Shown piece after piece: positions 51,311-63,608 of a stretch of DNA of 64,000 bases (its first letter is position 1; the number at the start of each line of letters is the position of its first letter). The stretch lies in assembly GCA_016584305.1 (NCBI GenBank), contig JACEEZ010022562.1:1-64000 (forward strand). Direction: 5' to 3'. The notes under the pieces were generated by a model, which had not been told where the DNA came from, did not search any database, and saw only the letters and a list, made by a program, of their open reading frames with translations. The position numbers were made by a program, and so were the translations under genes. The stretch is from Chionoecetes opilio (lineage: Eukaryota > Arthropoda > Malacostraca > Decapoda > Majidae).

Positions 51311-52500
51311 CAGCAAAACCCCTTAGTCCAGTCAAAATATGAAGGGAAACCCACCAAAAATTGCAATAAAAACGAATTTATTTTTTTCTAAAACCTTTGG
51401 GATGCCTACTGAATATCTGCCCAAGTTTAAACTTAAATATTTTGAGGGAACAGGGTTTTTTCGGGGTTTTTTGCGTTTGGTTACTTTTTGGGACAAACCG
51501 CAAAAATTTGGGAAAATTAAATATACGAAAAATATCCTCAAATAATACAAAAAAACAATTTTTAATGATTTTTTTAAAACCAGTTTGTGGCCTGGTTATG
51601 GAAAATGCCCAACTGCCCACAGCAATAATGAACAAAATATTATCCCCTATAATTTTTTGCACTCAAAAATATGGGATTAAATTTTTACTTAAAAGTGACG
51701 CTTAATTTATTTAAAAACCCCCTTATTACGGGTCCCCCCTTTGCTGTGAAATGCCCAAAAAAACTTGATTTTTAAAATAGCCCCCCCAAACCAAAAAGGG
51801 GGTTTCTATCTTTTTCAGGGGAAATGACATTCCCGTAAAGGGGATAACCCGGGTTTTTAAATTTGGGGCTGGGGTGAGCTGGGGAATTTTGTGAAAAAAA
51901 ATATTTTTTGGAGCTGAATAAAAATTTTGTAATTTCTAGTACTTAATTAGTTTAAAAGGGGGAGTCAAGAAATTAGTTTTGATAGGGAGGCAAAATACAT
52001 ATATAAAATAAATTTCAATTACAAAAACAAGGGGCTTATATTTATAGGGGAATGTTGGGGAAAACTACCAAAACTAAGGGGTACACCTGAACTTTGGTCC
52101 GTTTACAATTTTTAACACGTCACTTAAACTTTTTCCATGGTCCCATCATCAGGGAGCATCGAAAAAGTCTACTGATTTTGTCTGCATTTTAACAACCCCA
52201 CCTTTTAACCCCACAGTCCACAGCGAATGTTTTCAAGGCCCGCCCAATTTTCCGACAACCACAACCCCTTTAAACCCCTCAGCCACCCCTTGGGATGAAA
52301 ATCCCAACAAGCTTTAGGAGATTTCTCTGGGCTGCAGCGAAGGGGAAAAAATGCACCCGGATATCCTGGGGGTCCATGATTTTCTCCATCCCCAGTCCAA
52401 ATGGATTTAGTTTGTGTCCCCTTTCCCCCTCATGAACCTGATGGAAACCCGTTCTGTGAAAATTTGGGAAACTGAGCTCGTTGGCGGAAGTACCCGTGGG
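51311..52500. other. Low-quality unassigned sequence
   Basis: Homopolymer-rich, AT-rich sequence. No coding homology or repeat was recognised. Confidence 0.45.
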
Positions 52501-52532
52501 GGGGCAAAGCTGTTCTGTTTGGGTTTTCCCCC

Positions 52533-53480
52533 TTAGCATTTAAATTTTACTACTCTCAAATTTGTTTTTAAAATTTTCTGATTTGGGGGCCCTCCCCTAC
52601 CCCACAAAACCCTTGCTCTGTCTCCCGCAGCATGATCTCCGGTTTTGGGGAGTATTTTTTGCCCCAAAAAATTTGGGCCGCTTTCCGGGGGCCCTATATT
52701 GGCCTTGGGAAAAGTTTGAGTCCTTGGGCCCTTTTCCGATCCCAAAGACCCTTTTATGTGTGTTTGCATCCCAAAGGGATGGGATGGGTGGGAAAAGAAG
52801 TTTTTTACACACCCGTTTTCACCCAGACCTCTCTGACTTTGCCAATGTCCAAGTATTGGGCTTCGATTCCAAAGAACCCCTTTTTGGCTCCGACATTTAA
52901 ATAAGGGCCCGTGCGCACTATTCTTGCTGGTAATAAACAGTGTATCAAAAAAGTCGTGTCCCTTTGCCAACAAGAACAGGGTTGGTTTTGAAGAATACGA
53001 ACTGCAAATTGCTGCTATGGGGTAGGTCCGCCCTCTTTCCCCTTTGCATGAACACTTCACAATGAGATTCTTCCAGTTTTTCCCTTACCAAGGATGCTAT
53101 GAATTTTTGCTTGTTATTTTTGTTCCGAAGAAAAATCTTCCTTCCCTTTACAGTAAAACCCTCCCTGGTTTTAGAAAAAGATACCTTCACTGATTGGGCG
53201 CTCACCCCTTTTTGATGAGCACAGCTTTCGTTTTAGGGGCCCTTGGGGAAAAAGCCATCAAACACGACGATAGCATGCCCGTAGTGCCTCCAAAATATTT
53301 CCGGTAGCGGTCAAGAATATTATTTTTACTGTTCACCTTACTGCCACCCGGTTTTGCGCTGCAATAGGGGGACCGCCATCTAGTACGTATTGTATATCGG
53401 GATGGTTTTATAGTTTTCGGCAGGTGCCCAAAGGGTTTTAAATTTTGAGGCCCAACCCCTGGCTTATTGGGGGGAAGCAA
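52533..53480 (-). pseudogene. Nuclease-like transposon ORF fragment, frameshifted
   Basis: Read from 53480 downwards across several frames, it shows LDRYRKYFGGTTGMLSSCLM, then NKNNKQKFIASLVREKLEES, then HCEVFMQRGKRADL, then PVLVGKGTRLF, and finally CKKLLFPPIPSLWDANTHKR next to VFGIGKG (about 52800-52740). I recall a family of unnamed transposon-linked animal proteins with KQxFI...L..AGCEV, GDAD, GEDTDLL and HAFxGCDTTS..FGIGKG motifs, which looks like a PIN/FEN1-like nuclease fold. Here the acidic motifs are damaged. The identification is from memory of the motif order. Confidence 0.5.
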
Positions 53481-55390
53481 GGGATATTTTGTCTCGTGGC
53501 CTGTGGGTTTTCATGATCGCCTGTCCGAGTGAGCGATTTTTAAGTCCCTTTTTCCTTTTCCCCAAAAAAAGCATTTCCAGCCCAAAAGCTTTTGTGACTC
53601 TGGTAGGGAAATTGGTTGCAGGTTGACAGTGGACATGTTCCCATAGTGTCGGGTAAATTTTCCTAATTTGGGGATTTTCCTGTTTTTTTTTTTTTCCCCC
53701 CCCCCCCTTTTTTTTAAAAGATCAGCGGCTGTCTTGATCCGGCCCCAACTTTTTTGCTTCGGATCCCCTTTCCTTTTGTTGGGCGATAGAAGGGGGCCCG
53801 GAAAAATCGACGATGCCACACCCCCAAATGTCAAACTTTGGGTTTTTCCCTTCCCCGGGGGCCCGCAATTATGATCTTATACCAAATTGATTTAGAAGGT
53901 TTTCCCTTTATGTATGAAAAACCATATGCATCACGCCATGTTACTAGGAAGTTCCCCCCTTTTTTCCCCAAATTAAAAACCCCTAATTGTGGTTTTGTTC
54001 CTCATCATTTCCCTTTTAGGTTTCTTTGGGCCCCCTTCAGGAAGCTTTGTCCCGATTGGTCCTTAGGTGACCCAAAATTCCTTTTTGATGAAGACGCCTC
54101 TTTTCCCATTGGAATTTTAGTGGGAAAAAGTTTTTTTTGTACGAAAGTTTGTAAATGCCCCACGTTTGGTATACCGGGATTTTGCTGCGTGGGAGATCGC
54201 CAAAAAACTGCAATTTTGCTCCTCACTGTATCGGAAACCCAATTTTTAATGATTTTCCCAAAGGCAGTCGAAAATATTTTGGGAAATCGAAAAGCTAACA
54301 TGGAAACAACATTGATCCTTTTTTTCCCCCCCTGGTACTTGGGCAGGATTACCACAGAAAAGACCCCTGAGTTCGGGAGTTTAAACGCTGAAACCAAAGA
54401 AAGAGGGGACCTCCCTTTGTCTGCAAAACAAACTTGTTTTTGCTTAAGAAAGTTCAAAGTTTTCGCACATTAAAACACCCCCCGGCAATCTGTTTTGAAC
54501 TGCCCCGTCCCCGGATTTGGGCTTGGACTTTTTCACCACGCTCACTTCCCGGCTTTTTTGATCCCCCGTACAACCTTTATCCGTTTAGTGTTAATGGTTG
54601 GGTTTACAGGAGGGGGGGTTTCTTACAGAAGACGCCCTCCCCCCCAGTTGCTGAAAAGAGAGGAAACTTTGGATTTCTTTTTTTCCCCTTTTTGTTTTTT
54701 CCCACTATAAAGTACAAATTTTATATAATTTCATCCAAAAAACAAAATACAAAATTTACTCTCCCCCTTTTTTTTGTTTTAAACGGGTAAATGGTTTAAA
54801 GGCCCCAAAATTTGGTTTTAATGAAAAAGTTAAAAAAAAAAAAAAAAAATTTTAAATTTAAAAGTTAAAAAATGGGAAAAAAAAAAAAATTTTTTAAAAC
54901 TTTAATAAAAATAAAAATTAAACCCAAACCCACATTTAAATAAAATCCCCAACATCCACAATGGGCCGCGCGTATACTCTCCCAATTTTTTAAGTTAATG
55001 GGTAAATGGTTAACGGGCCCCCCAAATTTGGGACTAAGGAAAAGTTTTAAAAAAAAAATTTAAAAGTTAAAAAAAAAAAAATTTTTTTGAAAATTTAATG
55101 GTTTAAAAAAAGTTACAGAATTTTTTTTTTTTAAAACTTTAAATAAAATAAAAACCCCCCAAAAAATCCTACATTAAATAAAAATACTCCTTAAATTACA
55201 ATGGGCCGCCCCGCGTTGAATGTCCTCTGCACCCCCGACCAATTTCCACTGCAAGCGTTTACTCCCCTCTCGTTTTACGGCTTTTCTTTTAATCTGAAAA
55301 AAATAAATTTACCCCTCATTAGAATTGAGTATAATTTCATATATTTGTTCTGGGGATAAACAGGTTTCATAAAAATATTGTTTTGTTTCT
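53481..55390. other. Low-quality unassigned sequence
   Basis: Long frames occur on both strands at 53838-54473 and 54005-54457, but neither shows recognised homology. A- and T-runs dominate 54690-55160. A 150-base segment with ATGGGCCGC motifs occurs twice (54780-54970 and 54990-55210). Confidence 0.45.
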
Positions 55391-55439
55391 ATGCAATTTG
55401 TGGTGGGTTGGGGGGTAAAACGCGCTAAATTGATTGGAC

Positions 55440-56105
55440 TACCTTTCCCGGGAAAGGGCATGCCGCAGTCGCTCAGCAGAGCCTTTCCGGAAGGCATGCC
55501 GCAGTCGCTCAGCAGAGCCTTCCGGAAGGCATCCCACAGGTCGCTCAGCAGAGCCTTCCGGGAAAGGCATGCCGCAGTCGCTCAGCAGACCCTTTCCCGG
55601 GAAAGGCATGCCGCAGTCGCTCACAGAGCCTTCCGGAAGGCATGTCACAGTCGCTCACAGAGCCTTCCGGAAGGCATGTCACAGTCGCTCAGCAGAGCCT
55701 TCCAAAGGCATGCCGCAGTCGCTCAGCAGAGCCTTCCGGAGGCATGCCGCAGTCGCTCAGCAGAGCCCTTCCGGAAGGCATGCCGCAGTCGCTCAGCAAG
55801 CAGAGCCTTCCGGAAGGCATGCCGCAGTCCCTCAGCAGAGCCTTCCAGAAGGCTTGCCGCAGTCGCTCAGCAAGCAGAGCCTTCCGGAAGGCATGCCGCA
55901 GTCCCTCAGCAGAGCCTTCCGGAAGGCTTGCCGCAGTCGCTCAGCAGAGCCTTCCGGAAGGCTTGCCGCAGTCGCTCAGCAGAGCCTTCCGGAAGGCATG
56001 CCGCAGTTGCTCAGCAGAGCCTTCCGGAAGGCATGCCGTAGTCGCTCAGCAGAGCCTTCCGGAAGGCATGCCGCAGTCGCTCAGCAGAGCCTTCCGGAAG
56101 GTTTT
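55440..56105. repeat. 35-bp palindromic minisatellite, array 3
   Basis: About 19 units of the same 35-bp repeat as at 44141-44575, with some length variants (CAGCAAGCAGAGCC, CTCACAGAGCC). All three forward frames remain open, the longest about 250 codons. These frames are not supported as genes. Confidence 0.95.
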
Positions 56106-56266
56106 TGCCGCAACCCTGGGTTAAGAATAACAGCCATATTAAAATTGTTGAAAATGCCTCATTTTGCAGTTCTCCCCCCTCCATAACACACCTGGGGACC
56201 CGCCGGGAATGTGGGGTTTTGGGCGGGGAAAGTGGAAAAGAGTTTTGTAGTGACAGTATATTATGT

Positions 56267-57444
56267 CAATCAATCATTGGGGGCAAACGCCGGGGGGCGC
56301 GTCGCCTCGCCCACCCTACGACGCCACTCCCGGGGGTCACCACGCGCGACTTCCCATGCAGGCTCCTTTCCCATACCAAGCAGCTCTCGACAAGAAACTC
56401 AACTTGCCCCAGCCACGACCTTGTGGGGCGCCCCCTTGGCCTCCTCCACGCCGGATTGTCTCCCTACGAATACAACCCGGTGGGAAGGATCGTTTTCAGG
56501 TAGCGTGCCACATGGCCATAAACCGAAGTTGGCGCTGACGGACTATGCAGGTAATGGCCTCGTTCAGTCTCACGTGCAATCGCTGATTTGACATGTAATC
56601 ATCCCAAAGCGATACCCCATGATTCTGCAAGACACTTATTACCAAAGGCATTGATTCGCCCTCTTCAAGTCACTATTTAGTGTCCATGTCTCCAAACCAT
56701 AGAGTAAGACAGGGATCAAAAGCGACTTGAAGATCCGGATCTTTGTCCTTCTGCACAGGTACCGAAAACGCCAATACTCCCGCTGAGCGAGTCCATAACC
56801 CCGTGGGCTATGCCAATCCACCGTAAGACTTCTTGACGTGACCCGTCGTCATTATGGACTGCGCTACCAAGGTATGTAAAACTTTCCAAGATCTCAATGT
56901 CCTCGCCACACGCATGAACAGACTGTACTGCTTCATCTAGTATGTCTCAAAACACCTGGACCTTGGCCCTTGACCCGGAGCCTAAAGTCCCAAAGGCTTT
57001 GCCTCCTCGGCAGCGCCTCGAGAGCCATCACCAGGACCACCAGCGACTCCGCAAAGATTACTGCTCACCCAAGCAAAACAAGATCAGGGATCTTGGGTTT
57101 GCCCACGGATGCTCCACAATCACTTTGATCTACAACCTTGTCCAATACCCAGTCCATACAAGCGTTGAAAAGTGATGGGCAAGGACGCACCCCTTGCCTC
57201 ACTCCTGTATTCCAGGAAAGAAGCTGGATACACCTGCCCCACACTTCAAAAGCACTCTCAGTCCCAGAATACAGACCATTTTATCAAACCAATAGTCTTT
57301 GCAGGAATCCTCTGAGTCGCAGAAGATCCCAGAGTGACTCACGATGCACTGAGTCAAACGCCTTCTTGAGACACATAGGCTGCAAGCATCCCCTGTCAAA
57401 CTCACTAGGAGTTGCCACCCAGGAAAACGCCCATGGGTCTTGCC
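56267..57444 (-). mobile_element. RTE-like LINE, 5'-truncated, with target duplication
   Basis: The insert is flanked by ATATTATGT on both sides (56257-56266 and 57447-57455). The equivalent locus at 44.71 kb has one copy and no insert. On the minus strand it contains reverse-transcriptase pieces (SRRRLTQCIVSHSG- and VLLKCGAGVSSFFPGIQE-type residues at 57200-57400) and a C-terminal FKSLLIPVLLYGLETWTLNS at 56650-56740. The 3' end is at the left, with a short ATTGATTG tail, typical of RTE elements. Frames are broken. Confidence 0.82.
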
Positions 57445-57445
57445 C

Positions 57446-57754
57446 ATATTATGTGGATACGTAAAATATACCCGGGTAAACACTCTATGGGATGACATAA
57501 GGCCGAAAATACAAAATATATTACCTATAAACTTTTACGGGAATTACTTACCTATTCCTGGAAAAATCTCTTTAAATCTTTAACTACAAACGGTAAAACG
57601 GGCAGTTTAATACAATACATTGGAAACATTGGTTTGGAAAATTTTCTAGATGACCACCGAACTTCATTTGTGGACAAAACTATTTTTTTTTGGTGAGTTT
57701 TTATGTTTTGAATTTAAACTTTTAAACCGTTTCATCGCAAATCACTTTTTTTTT

Positions 57755-57802
<48 letters not shown>

Positions 57803-58160
57803 GTGGGTTTGCAGCAAAAATGATGAAAAAAAAAATTAAACCAACCAAACCTATACTATAATTCACCTAACCTAACCGTTCCCAAACCCTAACCTTTTCT
57901 AACAATAAAAAAAAAATTATTATTATTAGTTTATCAGATTATTTTCAGAACACATACCACATAAAACACTCACCAGAAAATATAGTTTCGTTGGTATTAC
58001 TTTGGCCGTGGCTTTCAAAAAGTCCTACGATTCCCACCTACATCATCGTTAGATTTCTTGATTCTGCGTATATTGAGCCCCATTTCCCTTGGCGCAATTG
58101 AATAATAATGGCATTGCATGTAGTAAATGGAAAATCCAGTCATTTCAGCCAGAAACGGTT
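57446..58160. other. Non-coding unique-copy flank
   Basis: 57446-57590 continues the sequence seen at 44710-44860. A (TG)n run lies at 57760-57800. From 57970 on it matches the noisy 48470 region. No gene is seen. Confidence 0.6.
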
Positions 58161-59520
58161 AAGTTAGGTTAAATCAGATTAGGTTAGGTTTGGTTAGAGG
58201 TGGAGTTTGGTCTAGTAACAGGTGTAAAAAAATATGAAAAATCTATTCTACGGCAGTGCGAAGCAGACAAGGTTTGCGGGGCGGGCCGGGGGTGGAGGGG
58301 TTGGCACCCCCGACCCTGTAAACACAAATTTATTTCCGACAAAAACCAGGTTCAGATTCATTCAATACACATCAAACTATTCAGGAAAATTAAGTTTCGG
58401 GCTCAAATCAGTGAAGGCCCACTACCGAAATTTGGTATTATTCTAGTGCTTGCCCATACTCCCCCCCTCTCCCCCAAAACAATCTTTGGGGACCTGGGGG
58501 AATGCGGGATATTTTGGCTGGGGTACAAATAGCGTCGCAACCACATCGTCCCGTTAGTTAGGGGTGTTGTAAATATTCCCTGGAATCGATCCAGGGAAAA
58601 TGGATAGGATTTCTTCTATGTCCAGAGACGTGTTGGACCTGACGATCCTCACAAACAGAATGAGGGCTGGGGTGTCGAGCAACCCCCCCCCCCCCCCCCC
58701 CCCCGTTGAAGGTTAGGGTTTGATTATCGGGGGATTATTGCTAGGAGGTTAGGTTACATTTTGGGTAGATCAAGAGTTTAGGTTAGGTTAATTAATTATC
58801 GGGGGTTCGAGAGGGTCAGAGCCCCCCGCTGTTAGGTTAAATTTGCTTAGGTCAGGTTAAATTTTCGGGAGGTCGAGGGGGTAGGAGGTTAGGTTAAACC
58901 TAACCTAACCTTAACCTTAACAGCTAGGTTAGGTTAATTTTGGTTAGGCAAATTTCTCTTAGACATAAGGAAATTACCCTAGATCTAGGGAATTTTACCC
59001 CCCTACACAACTCTTAAATTACGTGTTTCAGACGCTAATTTGTTCCCACCCGAAAACCCCGCATTCCCATAGGTTTCCCCCAAAATTGTTTTTGGGGGAA
59101 ATGCAAATATGAGGCATTTCTAACGATTTTTAATGTGACCATCATTCTTAACACATCCAAATACATGGGAAAAGAGTACTTGGTAATAATGGACGAGAGT
59201 TTCGCGGTCGTTTTCAGAGACACCGACTATTTTTTCTTGGCCTACAATAGGTGCTTGTTCTAATAGTTTTATTTTGCGCAAAAAAAAAAAAAAAAAAAAA
59301 TGCAACCTAACCTAACCTTAAAGGTTTTAATGAAACTTAACCTAACCTTATAGGTTTTTTAAAATAAGCTAATCTAACCTTATAGGTTTTAAATGAGTCC
59401 TAACCCAACCTTATAGGTTTTTAAAGAAACCTAACCCAACCTTATAGGTTTTAATGAAACCTAACCTAACCTTATAGGTTTTTTAAAGAAACCTAACCTA
59501 ACCTTATCCACAAAGTATAT
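58161..59520. repeat. CCTAA-rich region with 30-base repeats
   Basis: TTAGGTTA-type motifs are scattered at 58160-58200 and 58700-58960. From 59300 to 59510 there are about six units of AACCTAACCTTATAGGTTTT plus a short spacer. TTAGG is the common arthropod telomere unit, but here the repeats are irregular and internal. Confidence 0.8.
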
Positions 59521-59759
59521 CTTTTTTTTTCTTCTTTTTTTATGGGTTTTGCGCAAATAAACTATCTCCATATAAACAAGCACCTATTGTAGCCAAGTAA
59601 AATAGTTGGTGTCTCTGAAAACGACCGCGAAAATCTCGTCCATTATAATCCTGCAATTGCCCGAAGGTTTTTTTTGGAAAACAGAAATTCACAAAGAAAA
59701 TTTTGCTTGGGGTGCCCTAGAGGCCTGCGTCCCTGCCTGTATTGCCTCACACATGACAG

Positions 59760-60424
59760 TCTTGTACACTTTCCTCAGTGCGGCGCGGGTGGTGGGTTTG
59801 CCGTGGGCGTGCAGCAGCCGTGGCGTGTGGTGGGTCTGGAGGTGTAGGCAAACCCTGGTCACCCCTGTTGTTGTTGTTGTTTTTTGAAGGGCAGTGATGT
59901 CGAGATGGAGGATATTCGCCCTGGTGTACAGCCGTGAAGTAATCACAGTCGTGACAGTTGATTTGTCTTGCTGGTGAAGGCACAGGGGAGGCGATGACGG
60001 CGGAGCGTCGTGATGGGGGGAACGGCAGCGGCGGCCAGCAGGGTGGTCAGGTCAAGGTGGTGGGCCTTCAGGGCAATGAGGTGACCACGTAGAAGTTGTT
60101 TGGTGGGAGTGGCAGCGAGGCACTGCAGCAGGAAGTGGTCAATGACTCCTGCCTTCCTGCAGCAGGGCAGTGCGGGTCCCGGGGTGAGGTGCAGGCGGTG
60201 CAGGTGTGCCGTGCGTGAGTGTTGTGTGGCCGAGCCTCAGGCGGGTGAGGGCGACATCCAAGACGCGGGCCGTTTGTCTTATCCATGGGTGCGGGAGGAG
60301 TCTGTGCGGTTGACCCCTGGGGTGGCAAAGGAGGGCGGCGCCGAGCGAGGTATCCCAGGCGGAGCGGCAGACACTATAAATCAGACGCCTTGCGGTGGCG
60401 AGCGGCAGCGGGAGGGGGGTGATG
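59760..60424 (-). mobile_element. RNase H-type LINE 3' end, clean copy
   Basis: On the minus strand this gives the LINE C-terminus: LPLATARRLIYSVCRSAWDT near 60400, DVALTRLRLGHTTLT near 60250, a region of PDPHCP type, and a divergent C-terminal segment near 60000. A GTTGTTGTTGTT run at 59868-59882 marks the A-rich 3' tail. It is a different subfamily from the 24 kb copy. The upstream part is cut by the LTR element at 60425. Confidence 0.75.
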
Positions 60425-60428
60425 CTTA

Positions 60429-61506
60429 TGTAACGCGAGAAATTACATTAATAGGGGAAGAGATGAAATAACACATAAGTATCAATAAGCTAACGAGGAA
60501 TTTTCCTCCACGCCTCATTCCTGAATCACTGGTTAGGCTTATATTTTTAAGCCAGTGGTAGTTGACCACGTATCGAAACGAAGTGAGAAGGGGAGCTGAA
60601 CGTCGGGTTAGCATTTAGTAGCAGACGGACTCCCGGTGGGTAAGCCCACTGGGAGGTGACCTTATCCTCCCTTGTAAAGGTATGTTATAAAATATATAGT
60701 TAGCTAGAGATGTAGGTGTGATTTATTGGTGGTTTATGTCTACATAAGGACTAATGGAATTTGTTATCCAGGGTCCCAAGGCAGGAGTGGATATGGAGGT
60801 GATGGCGGCGATGTGATGGTCACCGAGTAGCAGGAATAGAGTGGGAAGTGAGGGCGGCAGCAGCCCTGTTGCGGCTGTCATAGTGGCGGTGTCCTACCCG
60901 TGGCGCGGTGTGAGACAGCCACACACTCACGGCTCCCCCAACATGACTCTGTTTCTTATCGCCCAGAGATAAGTGGAGGCGGATAAAGGAGAGATAGTGT
61001 GGCGGAGAATGTAGGATTAAGTCTGTTTCCCATTAGAATAGGATGACGTATGTTTATTAAGTAGTTTGTTTCACATTCGAATAGGATGAAATATGTTTAT
61101 TACGTAAGATGTTAGGTTAAGAAGTGTGGCGGAGAGTGTAGAATTAAGTAGTTTGTTTCTCTGGTCGAATAGAATGAAATATGTTTATTAAGTAAGATGT
61201 TAGGTTAAGAAGTGTGCGTATCGTTAGGGGATATGATTTATTAGAATTAAGGCAACTTGTGAATGTACACCAGTTGGGAAGTGAGACAGTAAAGAGTTAA
61301 ATATATTATAATTAGAATATATTAACGAGTTGTCATTCAGTTTTCCACTTACATATTTTCTTAAATCTTTTGTTTTTGTTCATTCATATATTTTTTCCCA
61401 CTTAATGTGGGTGGTGGCAGCGGAGTAACCAGGACTGTAGAGTACACTCCCAAGGTGGGCACTACATAATGGTAACAAGGTGTAGATGGTCAAAATGACC
61501 ACTACA
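60429..61506 (+). mobile_element. LTR 1 of a non-autonomous LTR retrotransposon
   Basis: The 1078-base LTR starts TGTAACGCGAGAAATT and ends TGACCACTACA. It matches the LTR at 62528-63604 with only about a dozen small differences. Its orientation is set by the primer site just downstream. The 4-base flank CTTA (60425-60428) is repeated after the second LTR. Confidence 0.93.
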
Positions 61507-62527
61507 TTTTGGTGACAGCGGTGGGATCCATTCGATGGATCCGCGTACCCACGTGCTGCCTAACGCCTTGTTAATTTTTTTTTTTCCTTCAATTGCCAGT
61601 TACCCAGTGATCACATACTGTACACGTACAGTATGGTGTGCGCAGAGTATAGGTGTACATATAGGTGTACATATAGGTGTATAGAGTAGCGTTAGTGACT
61701 ATGACGAGTTGTTCAGAGGACTTGGAGGAGGAATTTGTACACTAACACCATCTTGAGAGAGGAGGCCAGTGAAGAGATACGTGCTTATTATAATGACAGA
61801 AGTGTTAATCTCTCGTGAGAAAGAGATTAATTTTTACCACTTTCTCTCGTGATGGAGAGAAAGAGAGAGAGAGATGAAGGTCCCCTAGAAAGAATGTGAA
61901 GGTTAGAAATTCTTGCTTTAGAGGGTGCACACAGATTGCACTGAACACTAAACCCGCTAGGTTGTCGTTAGACCCAAGGATGTGCTTGGCTCTGAGCTTT
62001 GCTCGTTGGGTGAATAGACGCAGGAGTATGTATGCCTCGCAAAGGAGGTGAGCCTTATCCCAAGTATTGAGGGTATGGAGTAATCCGGTCGTGATTTCTC
62101 CCTACGCACCTATGCCCAGGATTAGTGGGGTAAAAGAAAATAACCATTGCAGACTAGAGGACGAGTCCATCGCGACTCTATAGGGCTTCGGCCTTGACAA
62201 TAAGAAAAGTGAGAAGGTTCTCATTTTCAAGGGAGTGAAGGCATTACATTAAATACGTATTTCCCAAACTGGTCAAATCTACTCCTGGTGAGGGAAGTGA
62301 TAGTTAAGATACATACTATCTCATTTTGTTGTAAATTTGTTGGAAGAATTGGAATGTGCGGATGAAGAATATTTGTTTTGTGAGTGATAGAAAATCCTAA
62401 GAAAATTTATATGAAATTATGTGTGATGTATTTGATAATTTTTATTTTTATTTTTTAGTTAGATATCCGTAGGATGCTTGATGAGGACTGAGGCATAAGG
62501 AATTTTTTTTTCGGGGGGAAGAAGCTA
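61507..62527 (+). mobile_element. Internal domain of LTR element: PBS and PPT, no genes
   Basis: A primer-binding site TGGTGACAGCGGTGGGATCC (61510-61529) fits the 3' end of a leucine tRNA with one or two mismatches. A polypurine tract GGGGGGAAGAAGC (62513-62525) lies just before the second LTR. The 1.0 kb between them has no frame resembling gag or pol, so the element must borrow enzymes from a related one. Confidence 0.88.
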
Positions 62528-63604
62528 TGTAACGCGAGAAATTACATTAATAGGGGAAGAGATGAAATAACACATAAGTATCAATAAGCTAACGAGGAAT
62601 TTTCCTCCACGCCTCATTCCTGAATCACTGGTTAGGCTTATATTTTAAGCCAGTGGTAGTTGACCAACGTATCGAAACGAAGTGAGAAGGGGACTGAACG
62701 TCGGGTTAGCATTTAGTAGCAGACGGACTCCCGGTGGGTAAGCCCACTGGGAGGTGACCTTATCCTCCCTTGTAAAGGTATGTTATAAAATATATAGTTA
62801 GCTAGAGATGTAGGTGTGATTTATTGGTGGTTTATGTCTACATAAGGACTAATGGAATTTGTTATCCAGGGTCCCAAGGCAGGAGTGGATATGGAGGTGA
62901 TGGCGGCGATGTGATGGTCACCGAGTAGCAGGAATAGAGTGGGAAGTGAGGGCGGCAGCAGCCCTGTTGCGGCTGTCATAGTGGCGGTGTCCTACCCGTG
63001 GCGCGGTGTGAGACAGCCACACACTCACGGCTCCCCCAACATGACTCGTGTTCTTATCGCCCAGAGATAAGTGAGGCGGATAAAGGAGAGATAGTGTGGC
63101 GGAGAGTGTAGGATTAAGTCTGTTTCCCATTAGAATAGGATGACGTATGTTTATTAAGTAGTTTGTTTCACATTCGAATAGGATGAAATATGTTTATTAC
63201 GTAAGATGTTAGGTTAAGAAGTGTGGCGGAGAGTGTAGAATTAAGTAGTTTGTTTCTCTGGTCGAATAGAATGAAATATGTTTATTGAGTAAAATGTTAG
63301 GTTAAGAAGTGTGCGTATCGTTAGGGGATATGATTTATTAGAATTAAGGCAACTTGTGAATGTACACCAGTTGGGAAGTGAGACAGTAAAGAGTTAAATA
63401 TATTATAATTAGAAATATATTAACGAGTTGTCATTCAGTTTCCAACTTACATATTTTCTTAAATCTTTTGTTTTTGTTCATTCATATATTTTTTCCCACT
63501 TAATGTGGGTGGTGGCAGCGGAGTAACCAGGACTGTAGAGTACACTCCCAAGGTGGGCACTACATAATGGTAACAAGGTGTAGATGGTCAAAATGACCAC
63601 TACA
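62528..63604 (+). mobile_element. LTR 2 of a non-autonomous LTR retrotransposon
   Basis: This 1077-base copy is followed by CTTA at 63605-63608, completing a 4-base target duplication. The small number of differences from LTR 1 implies a young insertion. It interrupted minus-strand LINE-related sequence. Confidence 0.93.
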
Positions 63605-63608
63605 CTTA

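Noticed and set aside
53838..54473. 211-codon frame as a real gene
   Set aside because: It overlaps a 150-codon frame on the other strand, lies in homopolymer-inflated sequence and shows no homology I recognise.
55391..56186. Frames of 216-250 codons
   Set aside because: Same reason: they are the 35-bp minisatellite translated, without any independent evidence for a gene.
58161..59520. Telomere
   Set aside because: CCTAA-like units are irregular, interspersed with other sequence and internal to the contig.
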